From assembly GCA_000310025.1 (NCBI GenBank), contig FN649759.1:252802-316801 (forward strand): 64,000 bases of DNA, in the 5' to 3' direction. Shown here in pieces: positions 1 to 12,945 of this stretch. Numbering within the stretch: the first letter of the stretch is position 1; each line of letters begins with the position of its first letter. Under the pieces are notes generated by a model, which was given only the letters and a program-made list of their open reading frames with translations, ran no database searches and was not told where the DNA came from. This DNA is from Ectocarpus siliculosus (taxonomy: Eukaryota > Sar > Phaeophyceae > Ectocarpales > Ectocarpaceae). The position numbers and the translations under genes were made by a program.

Positions 1-63
1 AACCAGCCCCTGCTGTGTGGCGCTCGCTGATTGGTGGAAGTGACTGCCCGATGTTTCTTGCAG

Positions 64-3000
64 GAGAGAGGCATCAAGCACTTCAAGGAAGTGGAGGAGG
101 AGCAGAGGGGCAAGTCGTCCAACACCATCCCGGGTGACACGGCCTTCTTCCTGTACGACTCCATGGGGTTCCCGCTGGACCTCACACAGGTCATGGCCGA
201 GGAGGTGAGAATGCCTCGGCCTTACATCCCTGGAAACCTTGACGGTGCACGAAAGAAGGAAAAACGGCATCTGTCTGTTAGGAGAGGTCGAAATCAGCGT
301 AGCTCTTTCGATCGAGCAAACTCAAAAACAATTTGGGTCTTCATCTTTTTAAGTTTTTCACCCGGTTTCCTAGAGTACCCCCCTTACAATACCTCCACTC
401 GGTGTTTGCCATCGGGATTGGGTTTTCGTCGCTTGGCAACGACGTTGTAAAACAAGCCAATTCACTTCGTGAACTCGGCAACCAGGTTACCGGTTTTTTT
501 TTTTGCGGTAACGATAATGGTGGTCGAGTAGATCACGTTGTGCTGGGTCGACAACTCCGCGCAAGGGGGATGATCGCACCACGTCGTGTTAAAATGGTAA
601 AGCATCCTCGAGGCAATTACACAGTGCTTATAACTGTCTCTGGAAGTGAAAGCACCAGAAAATAAATTAATCCATACGCAGGTGTCATCCGTACGCAAGG
701 AAGTAAGCACAAGATGCCGAACACCCTTAGCAGGATGCAGCGCACCCTTCATGCGACTCGCCGAATACATCACGGCGTTTCGCGCTTGGTGATGTGAGAG
801 CCTGGCCTCCGTCCCGGCTTTGTAGGGATGGGAGGTCAATGGTTTAAGGATTACGGCATGCACGATTATGAGTTCCCCCCCCCCCCCCCCTTACAGTATC
901 TAGGCTCTCGGAAGGTACCTAAGCTTCGTCACCCTCGCGAAGCATTGCCTTGAACATTTAAATAGCGCGTACCCTAAGCCAGAACTAGTGTAGCCCTTTA
1001 TCCTTTCCCCTTCGATCTTTTGCGGGCACGCATGGCCCGGGGCGCAAGAAAGCTGTGGTCGGAACCGTGTGACTAGCCGTCACCACCGTCCTGTAGTATG
1101 GTCTCAAGTCTGGCCCCCGCAATTTTCGTGATCAGAGCCTTGTTTTCGACCTTAACGCTAACGCTGGCCGAATCCCACAAAGAACCGAGAAGGGGGTTTG
1201 TTTCTGGACGAAAATGTCACCAGGACCCACTGGCTGTTTATCAATTCGCAAGCTGCATGTTTACCCATCCCTCGGGAAAGTTTATGGGCCGAATATTACA
1301 CAGGGGCTATTCATGGAAAAGGAAGATGAATGTCTGCGTTTTGTCTTTTCCCCCTTTGTTCTCTCTCTAAGACATCATTATGTATATTTCTTTTTGTTGC
1401 GTGTGTACATTCGTATCCGTTCAGGTGGGCATGACGGTGGACGAAGAAGGGTTTGCGAACGAGATGGCTGCCCAGAAGGCCAGGTCTAAGGAGGCAGAGG
1501 CCGCCCGAAGGTGTGTGTGCGTACGACGCTATGTTTTCTAGTATGCAACCTCACGCCAGCAACCTAGGCTGCGTAAGACCCCCCCCCCCCCCCCCCTCCC
1601 GGATAAATTGTCAAAGCTCGCTTTTTTGCGAACGAGATGGCTGCCCAAGAGTCCGGGTCCAAGGAGGCTAGAGACCGCCTGAAGATGTGCGCGTATCACC
1701 ACCACGCTAGCGACCGTAGGTGACATGGCATGGCACAAGATAACACCCCGCCAGGGCCGATCTCGAACACTCCACGACGAAGAGGGTGCATGAAATGAAA
1801 GAAATTGTGAGGAGGTGTTTTCGGAAAGCTCTCAACGCCGACGGTTTCGGCACGACCGCTTCTGTTTCTGCTGTAGAGAAATCGAGCTTTGAAAATCGGT
1901 TCAGGGGGTGTGATATCTTGTGTCACCTACGGTATGCTTCTGGAAGGCCAGCTACGGTACCGTACGTTGCGTAAGATAACACCCCCCGCCCGGACTAATC
2001 GTCAGAGCTCGATTTTTCTTTCACGGACAATGATGCCAGAATCAAATGGTAACTAGAATAGCGTTTTCGAGAAATACCTCGATGAGACGGTTCCAACGCC
2101 CCCGACTTTTGGCACCGCCACTGACATTTGCGGCAGGGAAATCGAGCTTTGAAAATCGGTTCAGGGTGGGGGAGGTGGTATAATGTGTCATGTCACCTTC
2201 AGTACTCCCCTGAGCATGTACGTACAATGCAGTGGTTGTTGGTGAAGGTTTGGGTAAACGAGTGTGCATGGACGGTGCTGAGTAGTTCCTCGACGTTTGT
2301 GATGGCGCGTGTCTATCTGGTGTCTGGCGGCCACCGCAACCTGGCCACAAAGCTCATGAATGCGCCAACAAAGGCGCTGGTAATCACGGCTGCACTGGGC
2401 CACACCACTTCACCGGTAGACGGAAGACTACACCCCAACTCACGCCTACGTGCTCGCGCCGTATCTCGCGGCTTCTGTGCCCCGATACATGCAACGGAGC
2501 CAGTCTGATATTCCACCAAAATCGCGGCTCTAGTTCTACCGCGCAAACCGGGGACCGACATCCGATTGGCTAGAACTTAGTCCCCACTTTGCTCTCCTCC
2601 TCCTCCTCCTCCTCCTCATCCCTAAAGTTGGAGAAGGGGTGGAAGGGGAGAAGGGAACCCCCGTTTTTCTTGCGATTTGGTAGGAGAACGCGGGGGGGGG
2701 AACGGTTGTGGAAAATAACGTTCTTCAAAGCTGCCCCCCACCCGTATCATCCGCAGGGCGGCTGGGGCAGGTGTCCGCGCCATGGCTCTTGGTGCAGACG
2801 AAACGTCGCGGCTGGCGGAGGAGGGGGTAAAGCCCACCGACGATGAGGCGAAGTACACGTGGAGCACGACTACCGGTAATAAGGTATGTTCCGTTCCGTT
2901 CCATGTGGTGCTATGTAGCTGTTTTGTTGCCGTTGTTGGTGTGTTCGCTGTCGTTGGTTTTCTTTTTAGTTTTCGCTGTTGCTGTGCGCGGTCGTTGTAC

Positions 3001-6000
3001 ATGTGTTGGCTACCGCGGCGTGCTCTTGGTATCTATCGCTGTCGTTGGTGTTGTTTATTCTTGTCATTGTTTCTCTCGTTATTTTTGTCGTTTTTGTTCT
3101 TAGTACTGTTGGTGGTTCTGACCCCCCCCCCGCGCGCGCGCGCGCAACTTGCGTCGCCCCCCGAAGGTGGTGGCGTTGTTCGACGGAGAAACTCTTTCCA
3201 CGACTGCCTCGCAAAGCGGCGGAACCGCTGCCGCTTCATCCGATGACGCGACCACGGTAGGAATTCTCCTCGATTCGACCCCATTCTACTCCGAGGCCGG
3301 GGGCCAGGTTTCGGACAGCGGGAAACTCGTCGTTTCCGCGGGGGGGGAGGATGGCGACGACGGCGTGATCGAGGTGGCGGACGTGAGGATGTTCGGAGGG
3401 TTCGCGCTTCACGTAGGGCGGCTCGTGTCGGGAAGGTGCGTCTTGTTTGTTTGTTTTTCGTCTTTTTTGTGTTGATTTTTTTTTTTGTGGTTACTGCTGA
3501 TGTTGGTCTTTCAAGTATGCTGTAGACCTGGTCAAACGTAGGCATTGCATATATTCCTCGAACCTCCTTCTCCCTGGTCTTCCGAAGGCTGCACCTTCCG
3601 CGCGGTTGCAGGCAACCCAATCATGGGCGTAATTTGTCACTGCGTGTTGATGCGATTTTTGCCCTCCCAAGCCTCGCCGTTTGAAGGAATCGTCGTCTGG
3701 TGATGAAGTCTTTTGCGCTTGAGCGTCGATGGCTGTGTGTTGGTGCGAAGTGGTGTGGGGTTGAGGCTCCGTACATGTCGATAATTCACAGAAAGCGCCG
3801 TACCAGCCTTACCCCCCATGTCCTACAAGCAACAAGACGTGCCAAAACAGCGTTTGCTCACATTACACCCCCACCTTCCTCTCTCTCTTCTTCATTCTCT
3901 CTCTCTCTCTCACTGTCTCTCTCTCTAACTCTCTCTCTACCTCTCTCTCTACCTCTCTCTCTACCTCTCTTCCTCTCTTCCTCTCTTCCTCTCTTACTCT
4001 CTTCCTCTCTGGCTTGGTCCGGCCGCAGTTTGAGCGTCGGCGACTCTGTTCGGTGCGAGGTCGACTACGACAGGCGGAGGAAGGTGGCCCCAAACCACAC
4101 CATGACGCACGCGCTCAACTACGCTCTCAGGAAGGCTGTCGACGAAGGGGTGGATCAGAAGGGCTCCTTGGTCACGGACGAAAAACTCAGGTAGTTACCC
4201 TGCTCTGTTATTGTTGTTGTTGTTGTTGTTGTTGTATGCTCGTGTTCGGAACGCGGTCGTGTTCTTGGGATGTTTGCCCCAACAGTTCCGGACAGAGAGA
4301 ACGTTGATGTTGCAACGGTGACTGGCGAGGAACAGAGTACTGGTACTGGTGAGGGTCATTCAGAAATCATGCCCAAGATAGGCTAAAGCGGAAGATGCAG
4401 ACAGATTCTGGTAGTAATACTAATTGACTCCACGCTGAATGTCGCGTTAAAGGGGCAACATTTTTTTTTTTTATCTTTTGGACTGGTTTGACTTTCGCCA
4501 CGGCTGTGCGACTCCTGTATTTTTCTGCCTGTGCTCGTTGGGCTTATTCTCGTCGATCCACGCTACGTATTATCAGCTTGATTCACCATGTTTTTTGTTT
4601 GTGGTCTGTTTGGATAGGTTCGACTTTAGCCACGGAAAGGCTCTGACCGGTCCTCAGCTAGAGGAGTCGGAGGCCATCGTCCAGCGTATCATCCAGGAAG
4701 AGAAAGAGGTCTACAACCAGGTGAGTAACTAATCTAGAGACAAACCACGGCAGGCAGTTGTTCGTGAGGGCTGGGACGCAACAGTCCAACAATTCGTTCA
4801 GCAAGAGGTGTGGGGGTGAGTACATCAGTTCGTGAGCGCTGAGACGGACGAGGTAAACAATGCTTACAGCAAGAGGCAGAGATGAGAACAATTCGTCAGC
4901 GCTGAGACGCAAGCGGTGAAGTACACTTGCGTTCTAAGCAAAACGTTTTGGTGTGGGACATGAATGTACAGAAAGGCCGGGCAGTGCACAACAAGGTTAC
5001 GATGTTCTGACTCTTCTGTATTTGTTAGGGCAGTACTGGACCCCTGATTTTTGTGATAGGCCAGGTACACAGTATTTCTAGAGTGTGATGTTTTGGAAGC
5101 AGGCCCGTGTTTTTTTTTACAGGCTGTGGTATGATTGTCATATCGTGGTAACAGTTGCTCAGATTTCTTGGTTGACCTACAAGTTGCGCACAGTCAACTA
5201 CGTTAGCAACAAAGTTTATGTGTAGTGGGCTACGTGTCGTGTTCGAAGAGCCGATGGATTAAGGACGACGAGTAGAGCAGGTTGACAGTGCCAACGTGCG
5301 TGTATTTCGTTCATGCCTACACTCAAGGTAGTGATGCCGTCTGATAGCACTGCTCCCTCCCCTTATTTCTCTCCGTCTCTGTTGCCCGTCTGTCTATCCA
5401 CCTGTCTCCCTTGCTCCTCTGTCTGCCTGTCGCTCATGCCTCTCTCGCGCTCTCTCTCCCTCCCTGTCTCTTGTCTCTTTTACCTCTCCCTCCGTCTGTC
5501 TGTCCGTCCGTGTCATGGCTTTTCTGCTCTAAGGTGTTGCCGCTTTCCGAAGCAAAGTCTATCTTCGGCCTGAGAGCCGTATTCGGAGAAGTGTACCCCG
5601 ACCCTGTCAGAGTGGTATCGGTGGGATTTCCGGTGGAGGATATGGTGAGAAGATGAGAAGAAGGACGAGGCAGCAGTACAACTAGGTCGTGTGGCGTCAC
5701 TGCACTTGATACCTTCGTCTGGATATTGCCGACATGTTGTCCCCGAAACCGAAAATAGAAACATGCTGTAGAAGTGCGCTATGTTTGTGTTTCAACACAC
5801 ACGCAGACGTTGTAGAGAGAGATGTATTTCGATTTTGTACCGTTGTACTGACGAAAATAAACATAAACAACAGAAAACAATAGGCGAGAAGGTGGACAAG
5901 GTATAATTTCACGACACAGCAATACATTTCTTGCACCTGGTGTGTATCCACTGCTGCTGTTTTTTTTTTTGTTACCTCCTGACGAACGCTGTTTTTTGTG

Positions 6001-9000
6001 CAAAAGCAGCAGCAACAACAAAACGTCTATGTATCCACGATTTTCTGCCGTTTCACCTTCAGGCGAAGGACCCTAGTCGAGAAGAGTGGGCGACCTCGTC
6101 GGTGGAGTTCTGCGGCGGAACCCACGTGGGAAACACGAGAGAGGCGGAGGCTTTCGTCATTACTGAGGAGACGGCTGTCGCCAAAGGGGTCAGACGGGTG
6201 AGAACTCTCGGCGGCGATAAGTACTGTATGTTGTGACTTCGTTTCAAAAACCTAACAAAAATGAATTTGTCTACCAACCCCCCCCCCAAAAATGAACAAT
6301 TGTCTCCCAACCAAAAAAAAAGGAATGAAGTTTGTAATTTATCGAACTGCCTTCCTCGTGTTTGGTGCGTATTTTCCTGGTGTTGAAGCAAATTTCGCAG
6401 CGCGTCTCCAAACCTGAAGAGAACAAGACAACCAACAGCGCAATAAACATTCACACAGCGATTGCTGTTGCCGGCCTTACCGCAATTGAGGGTCGCCGAC
6501 AGTGTTCATTCCATGATTCGCAGGCGGTCGATATCCTCCAATCGTGCTGTAGACGAGAGCAGCCCGCAAAAAAAGCGGCGCGCATCATTTCTGCTACCAT
6601 ATCACATTGCCGTGTGATGTTTGCGATGGGTCTACCGCTGCCGTCAACCATTACCGTTTTGGGAGTTTTTTCTTCGAAATACATGGTCGTCGTGCTCAGA
6701 TCACGGCAATAACGGGGTCTGCTGCGAAGGAGGCGGTGGCGGCGGGGGAGGTGCTGAAACTGCGCGCGGAGGAGGTTTCGTCGCTGAAAGGTGGCGAGCT
6801 AGAAGGCGCCGTGGCATCCTTCAGGCAAGAAAAGAACACAAGCACATCTCAATGTCTCAGCAGAAGGAGCTTTGTCTCTTGTTTGAGAAGGTTTTTGCCG
6901 CTCTTGCTGGTTGTCCGGCCAACCGAAACAAGACCTTCCCGTGTTTTGTTCTTGGAAGAGAGAGATACAGAGAGAGAAGCAGCCCGGAAGCCAGGTAGAT
7001 GTAGTTGTAGCTGCCTTTAACGAAAACGAATGCTTCGTACCATCTCCCGAAACGCTCGTGTTTAAAGCGGTCTTGGATTCTCAAGTGACAACAGGCAACG
7101 TTGTGCTCTTGAGTGGGGTGTTGACATCGAAATCAAACGTGACACTGGCCGGGTGTTGGATACGGATCACGTGGTGTGATTTCTGCCTGATGGTCCGCAC
7201 CCAAGACCAGCGGGGGGGTTGTGGGGGAGGGAGGGTCACACCACGTGCCCCGCTGACCCCTTTTTGTAATGCATGATTTCAATTTACAACTCCTTGTTCC
7301 ATTTTGCGTGTCGTGCTCGTACTGCTGTAGTACCAGCTGTTTTTCTTCTGTTTCCGTGCCGCATCGTGAAGTGCTCCAGGTGTTCAATCCTCATTTTTCA
7401 CGATTTACTCGGTATTTTTGGGCGCATGCCCCCTATCTATCGGCCCTCCCACTCCGGCCTCTCGAGGACGCATGGGCAATAATCTATCCGCTACGCCAAA
7501 ACATGAGTACGCCCCCCCCCGCCCCACCCACCTTGATGTTCCGCTTTGTCGCGCGCCTGGCACTCAGGCGAGACGTTGACGGAGCAACCCTCTCGGCCGG
7601 GGTGAAGGGCAGGCTGCGGGCGCAGGGGGACAAGCTGCTCAAGAGGGTCGCGGCCGAGAGCAAGGCGGCTGCCGCGGCTGCCGCACAGAGCGGGGTGAGA
7701 CGGTGCTTGTATCCGGCCGGTGTTGTTGTTGTTGTTTTTCTTGTTACTGTTGTTGTTTGTCTCGCCTGGTAACTCTCTTGCGTATGCTGTCGACCTCTGT
7801 GATCTTCATCCAGAGCACATGTATCCGATGTCGTTGTACTTGTACTCTCTATTCCTGGTATATTTTACCAGTTTCAGGCGGTACACATCAAATTCTTCAA
7901 AACCACAACTCTGATTCGACTCGACCAGGTTGATGCTGCGGTGAAGGCGGCAAAACAGGCGGTCGAGGAGGGGAAGACCTGGGTCGTCATGGATGTAAGT
8001 CGTTCATGTTGTATTCGTCCTCGTCATCGTGTTGGCCGTTATGGTGTCTTTGTTGCTGCCGTTGTGGTTGTGGCTGTTTTTGTTGTTGTTTCTTTCTTTT
8101 TTTTTGGTTGACATGGTCGTTGTTGTGGTCAGAGTGGAGGTATGGGCAGGAAGAGATACAAACAATTATCTGCGGGTGGTCGATCTGTTGTGAGGCTCGT
8201 CTCCAGGGTACGCGAACACCACATTCCTTGGTGTACCAAGTGTTTTCGCTGAGAAGGGGGAGAAAGATACGCGGTGAACTGTTGGCCTAGTTTTCTGTTC
8301 CCTCAAAATGTTTTGGTTGCGCATCGGGCGTGTGCATTTCGTGGACTGCACGGAGAAGAGGGTTGAGGTTTTCTATATTGACGTGTTTGTTTCCGGACGT
8401 GCTTCTCCACCTGATAAGGCACTCCATGTGAGCCGACCAGAGGGAAGCATTGCTCTCCTTACGGCACGAGTGTGTATCATGGTCTATATTGTTAGCATCG
8501 ACCGCGCTACTCGACTGACCAATGAAAACACGTCAGTCTCAGTGCGGTTGAAAACAGGAAATTCTTCCAAAGGCCATGATCTGTGTGAGACCCCGTGAGG
8601 GGGCGTCATGGGGCAGGCCATGCTACTCTCCTGATTAAAGACAGATGCCGTAGCAATAGCATAAGAAAACTGGACGTGTTCACCAAGGCTGGTGCTTTGC
8701 AGACGCGTTCGTTTGGGACCGTATGTGTGTTTGTCCCGTTTATTTTGGCACAAGCCTGAACACCCCTCGGGTGTACGCGTTTGACGTACTCGCCGGCGTC
8801 GTCGCACGGGAGGTAAGTCGCAAATGAGCTCCCTTTTTTTGTTGTTTTGGACCAACAAATCGACCGGGTCGTTTGCGTGTGTGTAAAGTCTTCGTCATTT
8901 TTATGATTTCGTGTGCTGCCACCCCTGATTTGCGTAGGAAGCACTGCACCAACCTATTGAACGGCTTATTGGGCCCCCACCCACGGTGATTATCGAGGAA

Positions 9001-10034
9001 ATGCCCAGTCGGTTTCAATCCACTTACTGAAAAGACTTCACCACATTCCGTTCGACTGAGGTTATATCTTGAACGGGTAGTCTTTCTGTGAGGTTTTGTT
9101 TTGTTTCAAGAAATGGTAAGTGTTTTCATGACTGCGGCGAGTAAGCCCCCCGGCTCCGCCCTCAACATGACAATATGACGTTGTCCTTCATCCTTGTGAA
9201 AGGTGGCCTGGGCCGGCGAAAGCCCGAAATATCGCTCCGTCCCGGCATTGTAGGGATGGGAGGTCGATGGTCTAACGACTACGACACGCTTTCACACGAG
9301 TACCCCCCCCCCTCCCACGTCTCCCCCTCCATAGGTGGCCATCGGGGCGGACTCGAAGGCCGTGAAGCGAGTCCTCGACGGAGTTTCTAAGGTCGCGCCG
9401 GGGCTTTCTTTCATGGGCTTTAGCGCCGAGGGACCCGGGGCCACGGGAAAACTCCTGGTTTTCAGCGCCGTGGCAGGGGCTGCGGCAGAGGTGCGTGTTT
9501 GATTGTGTAACTGCTTGCGCCTTGGGATGCTTGCCGAAGGGTGTATCTATGGCACACCAGTGTGGAGCATGTTCGCTTCTCATCGAATTCTCCTCCTGTA
9601 ACCCCCCCGGTTTCCCATCTGACGCGTTTGCTCTCTCATCTACTGTCTTTCTTTTCTCTGGAGTGTACGAAGTTTTTTTCTTCTAGTTTTGTATCGTCTT
9701 AGGTGTCCCCTCGCCTCCCTCTATCTGTTTTAATTGTTTCTATTTCTGCACCACAACGAACGGAATCATCTCTGTGTTTCACAAAAACAACAAAATCGAA
9801 GACGAGAGTCCGGGATTCTCCATATAAGTTATCTACCAATTAATTTAACTATTTTTTCTCTTTTTTCTCCAGGGCGGGCTTAAGGCGGACGAGTGGCTTC
9901 GTTCTTCGCTCGCGGCTTGCGGGGGCCGGGGAGGGGGGAGACCGACTTCGGCACAGGGCCAGGCGCCTGATGCTGGAGAAATGGACAAGGGCATGGCCGC
10001 TGCTATCGCGTTTCTGGACGAGAAGACCGGCTAA
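64..10034 (+). CDS. AARS: Alanyl-tRNA synthetase, 3' part (13 exons)
   Basis: Charges tRNA-Ala with alanine and clears mischarged Ser/Gly. The window starts inside an upstream intron, so the catalytic N-terminus is missing. Exons joined by splice sites and phase: 64-204, 1425-1510, 2757-2883, 3167-3435, 4029-4190, 4618-4720, 5534-5644, 6063-6197, 6700-6824, 7568-7694, 7929-7994, 9335-9490, 9873-10034. They give 589 residues ending in TAA at 10032. Exon 1 carries [19 protein letters not shown], typical of the end of the synthetic half. The editing domain has the two zinc-type motifs HTMTH (exon 5) and CGGTH (exon 8), plus QKGSLV and RFDFSHG. The last exons match the C-Ala domain and its Gly-rich GGRGGGRP end. 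The intron after 6824 uses a GC donor (AG|GCAAGA). Introns carry a SINE copy, TIR elements, a partial exon copy and microsatellites. Eukaryotic-type sequence; cytosolic or dual targeting cannot be judged without the N-terminus. Confidence 0.97.
402..892 (-). mobile_element. SINE-like element, copy A
   Basis: Nearly full copy of the family described at 41664-43929, lying in the first intron of the synthetase. Read on the minus strand, the tRNA-like head starts at the poly-C/G run near 890. The body follows, then the hairpin TTCACTTCGTGAA at 460-472 and one tail unit containing CGTCGCTTGGCAACGACG at 428-445. Family membership is clear from the shared sequence; orientation is inferred from the tRNA-like head. 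Confidence 0.75.
1624..1696 (+). pseudogene. Partial duplicate of an alanyl-tRNA synthetase exon
   Basis: This intronic stretch repeats the second half of the exon at 1425-1510. Both contain GCGAACGAGATGGCTGCCCA, followed by diverged but alignable sequence (AAGGAGG..., GACCGCC versus GGCCGCC). The copy has no usable AG acceptor in front of it and is bounded on the left by a poly-C tract that resembles the end of the neighbouring TIR elements. It looks like a decayed exon copy rather than an alternative exon. Confidence 0.7.
1714..1932. mobile_element. Short TIR (MITE-like) element 1
   Basis: The ends are inverted repeats. The left reads CCGTAGGTGACA, a 9-base insert, then ACAAGATAACACCCC. 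The right end, reverse-complemented, reads CCGTAGGTGACACAAGATAT and then CACACCCC. The element is about 219 bp with no coding capacity, so it would be non-autonomous. A target-site duplication is not obvious. It lies in the intron 1511-2756 of the synthetase. Confidence 0.6.
1959..2213. mobile_element. Short TIR (MITE-like) element 2, diverged
   Basis: Second, more diverged copy next to element 1. It opens with ACCGTACGTTGCGTAAGATA and ends with GTGTCATGTCACCTTCAGTA. An internal block (GAAATCGAGCTTTGAAAATC) at 2138 repeats the one at 1878, so the two copies are offset by 260 bp. Confidence 0.45.
3884..4012 (+). repeat. CT-rich microsatellite before a splice acceptor
   Basis: About 130 bases of CTCTCT and CCTCTTC repeats end 16 bases before the synthetase exon at 4029. 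The tract acts as a long polypyrimidine run for that acceptor. Confidence 0.85.
9199..9314 (-). mobile_element. SINE-like element, head-only copy B
   Basis: Only the tRNA-like head of the SINE family is present (minus strand: GTCGTAGTCGTTAGACC, then CTCCCATCCCTAC and CCGGGACGGAGCGAT). The body and tail are absent. The copy ends in a poly-C run that merges with the polypyrimidine tract of the acceptor at 9334, so the element supplies part of the splice signal for the next synthetase exon. Confidence 0.65.
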
Positions 10035-11515
10035 ATAATAGTGCGAGGAACGATTTTGAAAAGCCAGCAGCGGATTGGGGCCAATTGGCCGGGGTGGGGC
10101 TCACTGCATCACTGCAAGCATCGTTCGCGGGGGCGGGGGGCAGGTTGAGTTGGCAGTTTTTTCCTGAAGCAGACGCAGTAGTTCCTGAAGCAGTAGTACC
10201 GCCCACAGACCCCAATAGCTTCGTGTACATACTGTAGTGCTAGTTATTGGTGTTCGTCTTATCAGATGCAGCATGCGGAATACTTGCGGGTGGTCGAATT
10301 TTTTTGACTCCCGCAAACCACGCCATGAATAATATCAAAACCGGAGTTCCCTGGGACCAGTGTAGAATGCCAAAAGAATGCAAAGTTGCAGAGGCCACGC
10401 CAAGCCGACGGCGTCCCTAGGCTTGTCAGAAACAGACGCACAAGGGGGGCGGCAGATCCAGCGTACTACGGGCTATCCCGAATACAACACACCCATATCG
10501 AGGGGCACATCAAGCAAGCTTGTCATCATCGAGACGCACGAGCCGTACAAGATGCGAAAGCGACCAACCCTTTGCCGCGACGGGAGGGTCGAGAGAATTG
10601 CTGCACACAACAACGGCAGACGAATCGTGCGCACACACGGGAGTGTCGAGGGCTTTCCCACCGCCAGACACCGCAAACCAGCTCGCCACACCGAGGGTTG
10701 ATCGTGACAGTAGCGAGGTTATGAGGAATGACCGGATTAGTCACCGGGAACATGCACACACAAGGATGCAACGGGTTGAAGGTTTATCCTCAAAATATGC
10801 GCGCGCACCTACGCCAGCACGGGGTGCAACTGCCCCCTCCGGCAAGCCTTGCACCGATCTCCCGTGTACTGTATCTTGCAAAATAAAGAACTGCTCATTC
10901 ATTTCTTCAACGGCGACGAGACGGAATTCGTCATCACAAGAGCTGGCCCAAAGTATTCCACGCTGGGAAAGGAACCCGGCTTACACTGCGTCCCGCCACG
11001 CTAGGAAAGGCGAATGACCCTTTCATAACAATCGTCTCACAGCGTTCATTCACTGAGCAAGACCGACGGAAACGGAATCATCTACGTTGGTAGATGGATA
11101 AACCATTTCTATGGGGTCACAATCAACGTGATCTCTTATGATTCGGTGACAGGAATGACCCTGGTTTCTCTGTCCCTGCCGTGCGGGTAACAACACGTTT
11201 CGACAGAGCAAACACCTCTGTTCGTTTAGCGGCGTCAGTATTTGAAGTACCTGTATCCAATTGATCCTGAGAACGGGTTCCTACAAATACAGCTATTTAC
11301 GATGCAAAAAAAAATCGACGACCCGGAACGCAAGATGGTCATGGATGGTCAAGTAATGACCCACCATACCGACTCAACAGCCTGGACCTGACGCACTGAA
11401 TCCACATTAAAATGAAGCCAGCTCAACACGTTGTTTAGCTTAACTCCGACTCCACCAAGCAGGTGACCCGACCAATCACGCTACCCGATTAATCGGGTGC
11501 TTGCTGTTCGACCAA
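10035..11515. other. Intergenic: convergent 3' ends
   Basis: Space between the stop of the synthetase (plus strand) and the stop of the SNARE gene (minus strand). It should hold both 3' untranslated regions. I see no conserved reading frame, RNA gene or repeat family. Confidence 0.6.
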
Positions 11516-12885
11516 TCAGAGGCCCGAAAAGACGAGGATGGCGAGGATGATAGACAGCACCAGGATGATGACGTACAGGTTGAAGGTCTTGCTCTTTTCA
11601 CGAATCTGACGGAAGCACGCGAGAAGAATGTACGGCGGGGGATGCACGCGCAACGAGCACGGGAGCGCGGGGGGGGCGAAAGAAGGCGTGAATTATTGGC
11701 ACAAGATGATCATTATCGTTTGCGCAATGTCGCTGATTAGGCATTGTTTACGAACATGGAAACAAAAAACAGGGCTACATGTTATTAGAATAGTAGCAAC
11801 TTTCCTGGCGAGCAAAGCGGCAACAAGCTAACCGTGGGGGTGAGAGCAACACCCCACCACCTTTCCCGCGGGTTCTAGCCGGATGTCAATGCCAGTGGAC
11901 GCCCCCGCCATACCGTCGGCAACCAATGGAGCCCCCAAGTGCTCCGGCACACGCGTGGAAGAATAACCCTTCCATCACTTAGGTAGTACTTCACAAAAAC
12001 CGTACAGCCATGGCTGAGGATTATCGACCTCTGTCGTAGTCCAGAGGAAGACTAGCAGCCACGCCTGCCTCTCGAGGGTGCTTTACCATCTTTGGTGCTT
12101 AGTCACAACACGCCCACAGTCGTCACAGGTGACTCAAGTTCAAAAGTTCAAAAGTTCAAAAAAAGGTTTTAGCTTGGTTGCTGCTTCCTTAGACGCTCCT
12201 CCCATCACGGCGGTTGTATTCACCAAATCCTTGTCGTGTGTTGCGAGGAGTTACAAATCTCACAACAGCACCTGCCTAGATTCTCAAGCATGGTGCCCCG
12301 CAGAATGAAAACACAATAGAGGGTTACATAGCAAGAATACTTCGTCGGTTTAAAGACTCTTGTATTGGGAAGAAAAACCATGCGCTTCCTCAAAGCGGGG
12401 GCCGACCGTACCTCTTACGCGTGCACTACGGTGCCTTTTCAGCATGAAGTACTGCTGCACCTTTTCAGTGTGCACTACCTGTACCTCTCAAGCGGGAACA
12501 ACTGTGCTGTACCTTTGCAACGTAAACCACTGATGTACCTTTTTTTGGGCGCAAGGTACCGTGCCTTTTCAGCGTGCACTACCTGTACCTCTTAAGCGCG
12601 CAATACGGTGCTGTACCTTTTCAGCGTGTCTTGCTTCGGTGAGCAACCCCGATGACGCCCGCTCCGCATCTCCCTCCATGTCATCCAGCAGCCTGACGTG
12701 GAGGGATGTTTCCTCGTTGATCATCACCGATTGCGTCTTGAGTCGTCCTACCCCTCGACCCAGGTCCGCCAGCATGCGGTCGTGTTCTGCGAGGAGCGGT
12801 GTGTTGGGGGGTACGTGTGTCGGAGGGCGGGCGCAGCGGCGAAATGATCAAACCAAAATCCGAAGGAGGAGCGAGAGAGAGAGGG

Positions 12886-12945
<60 letters not shown>

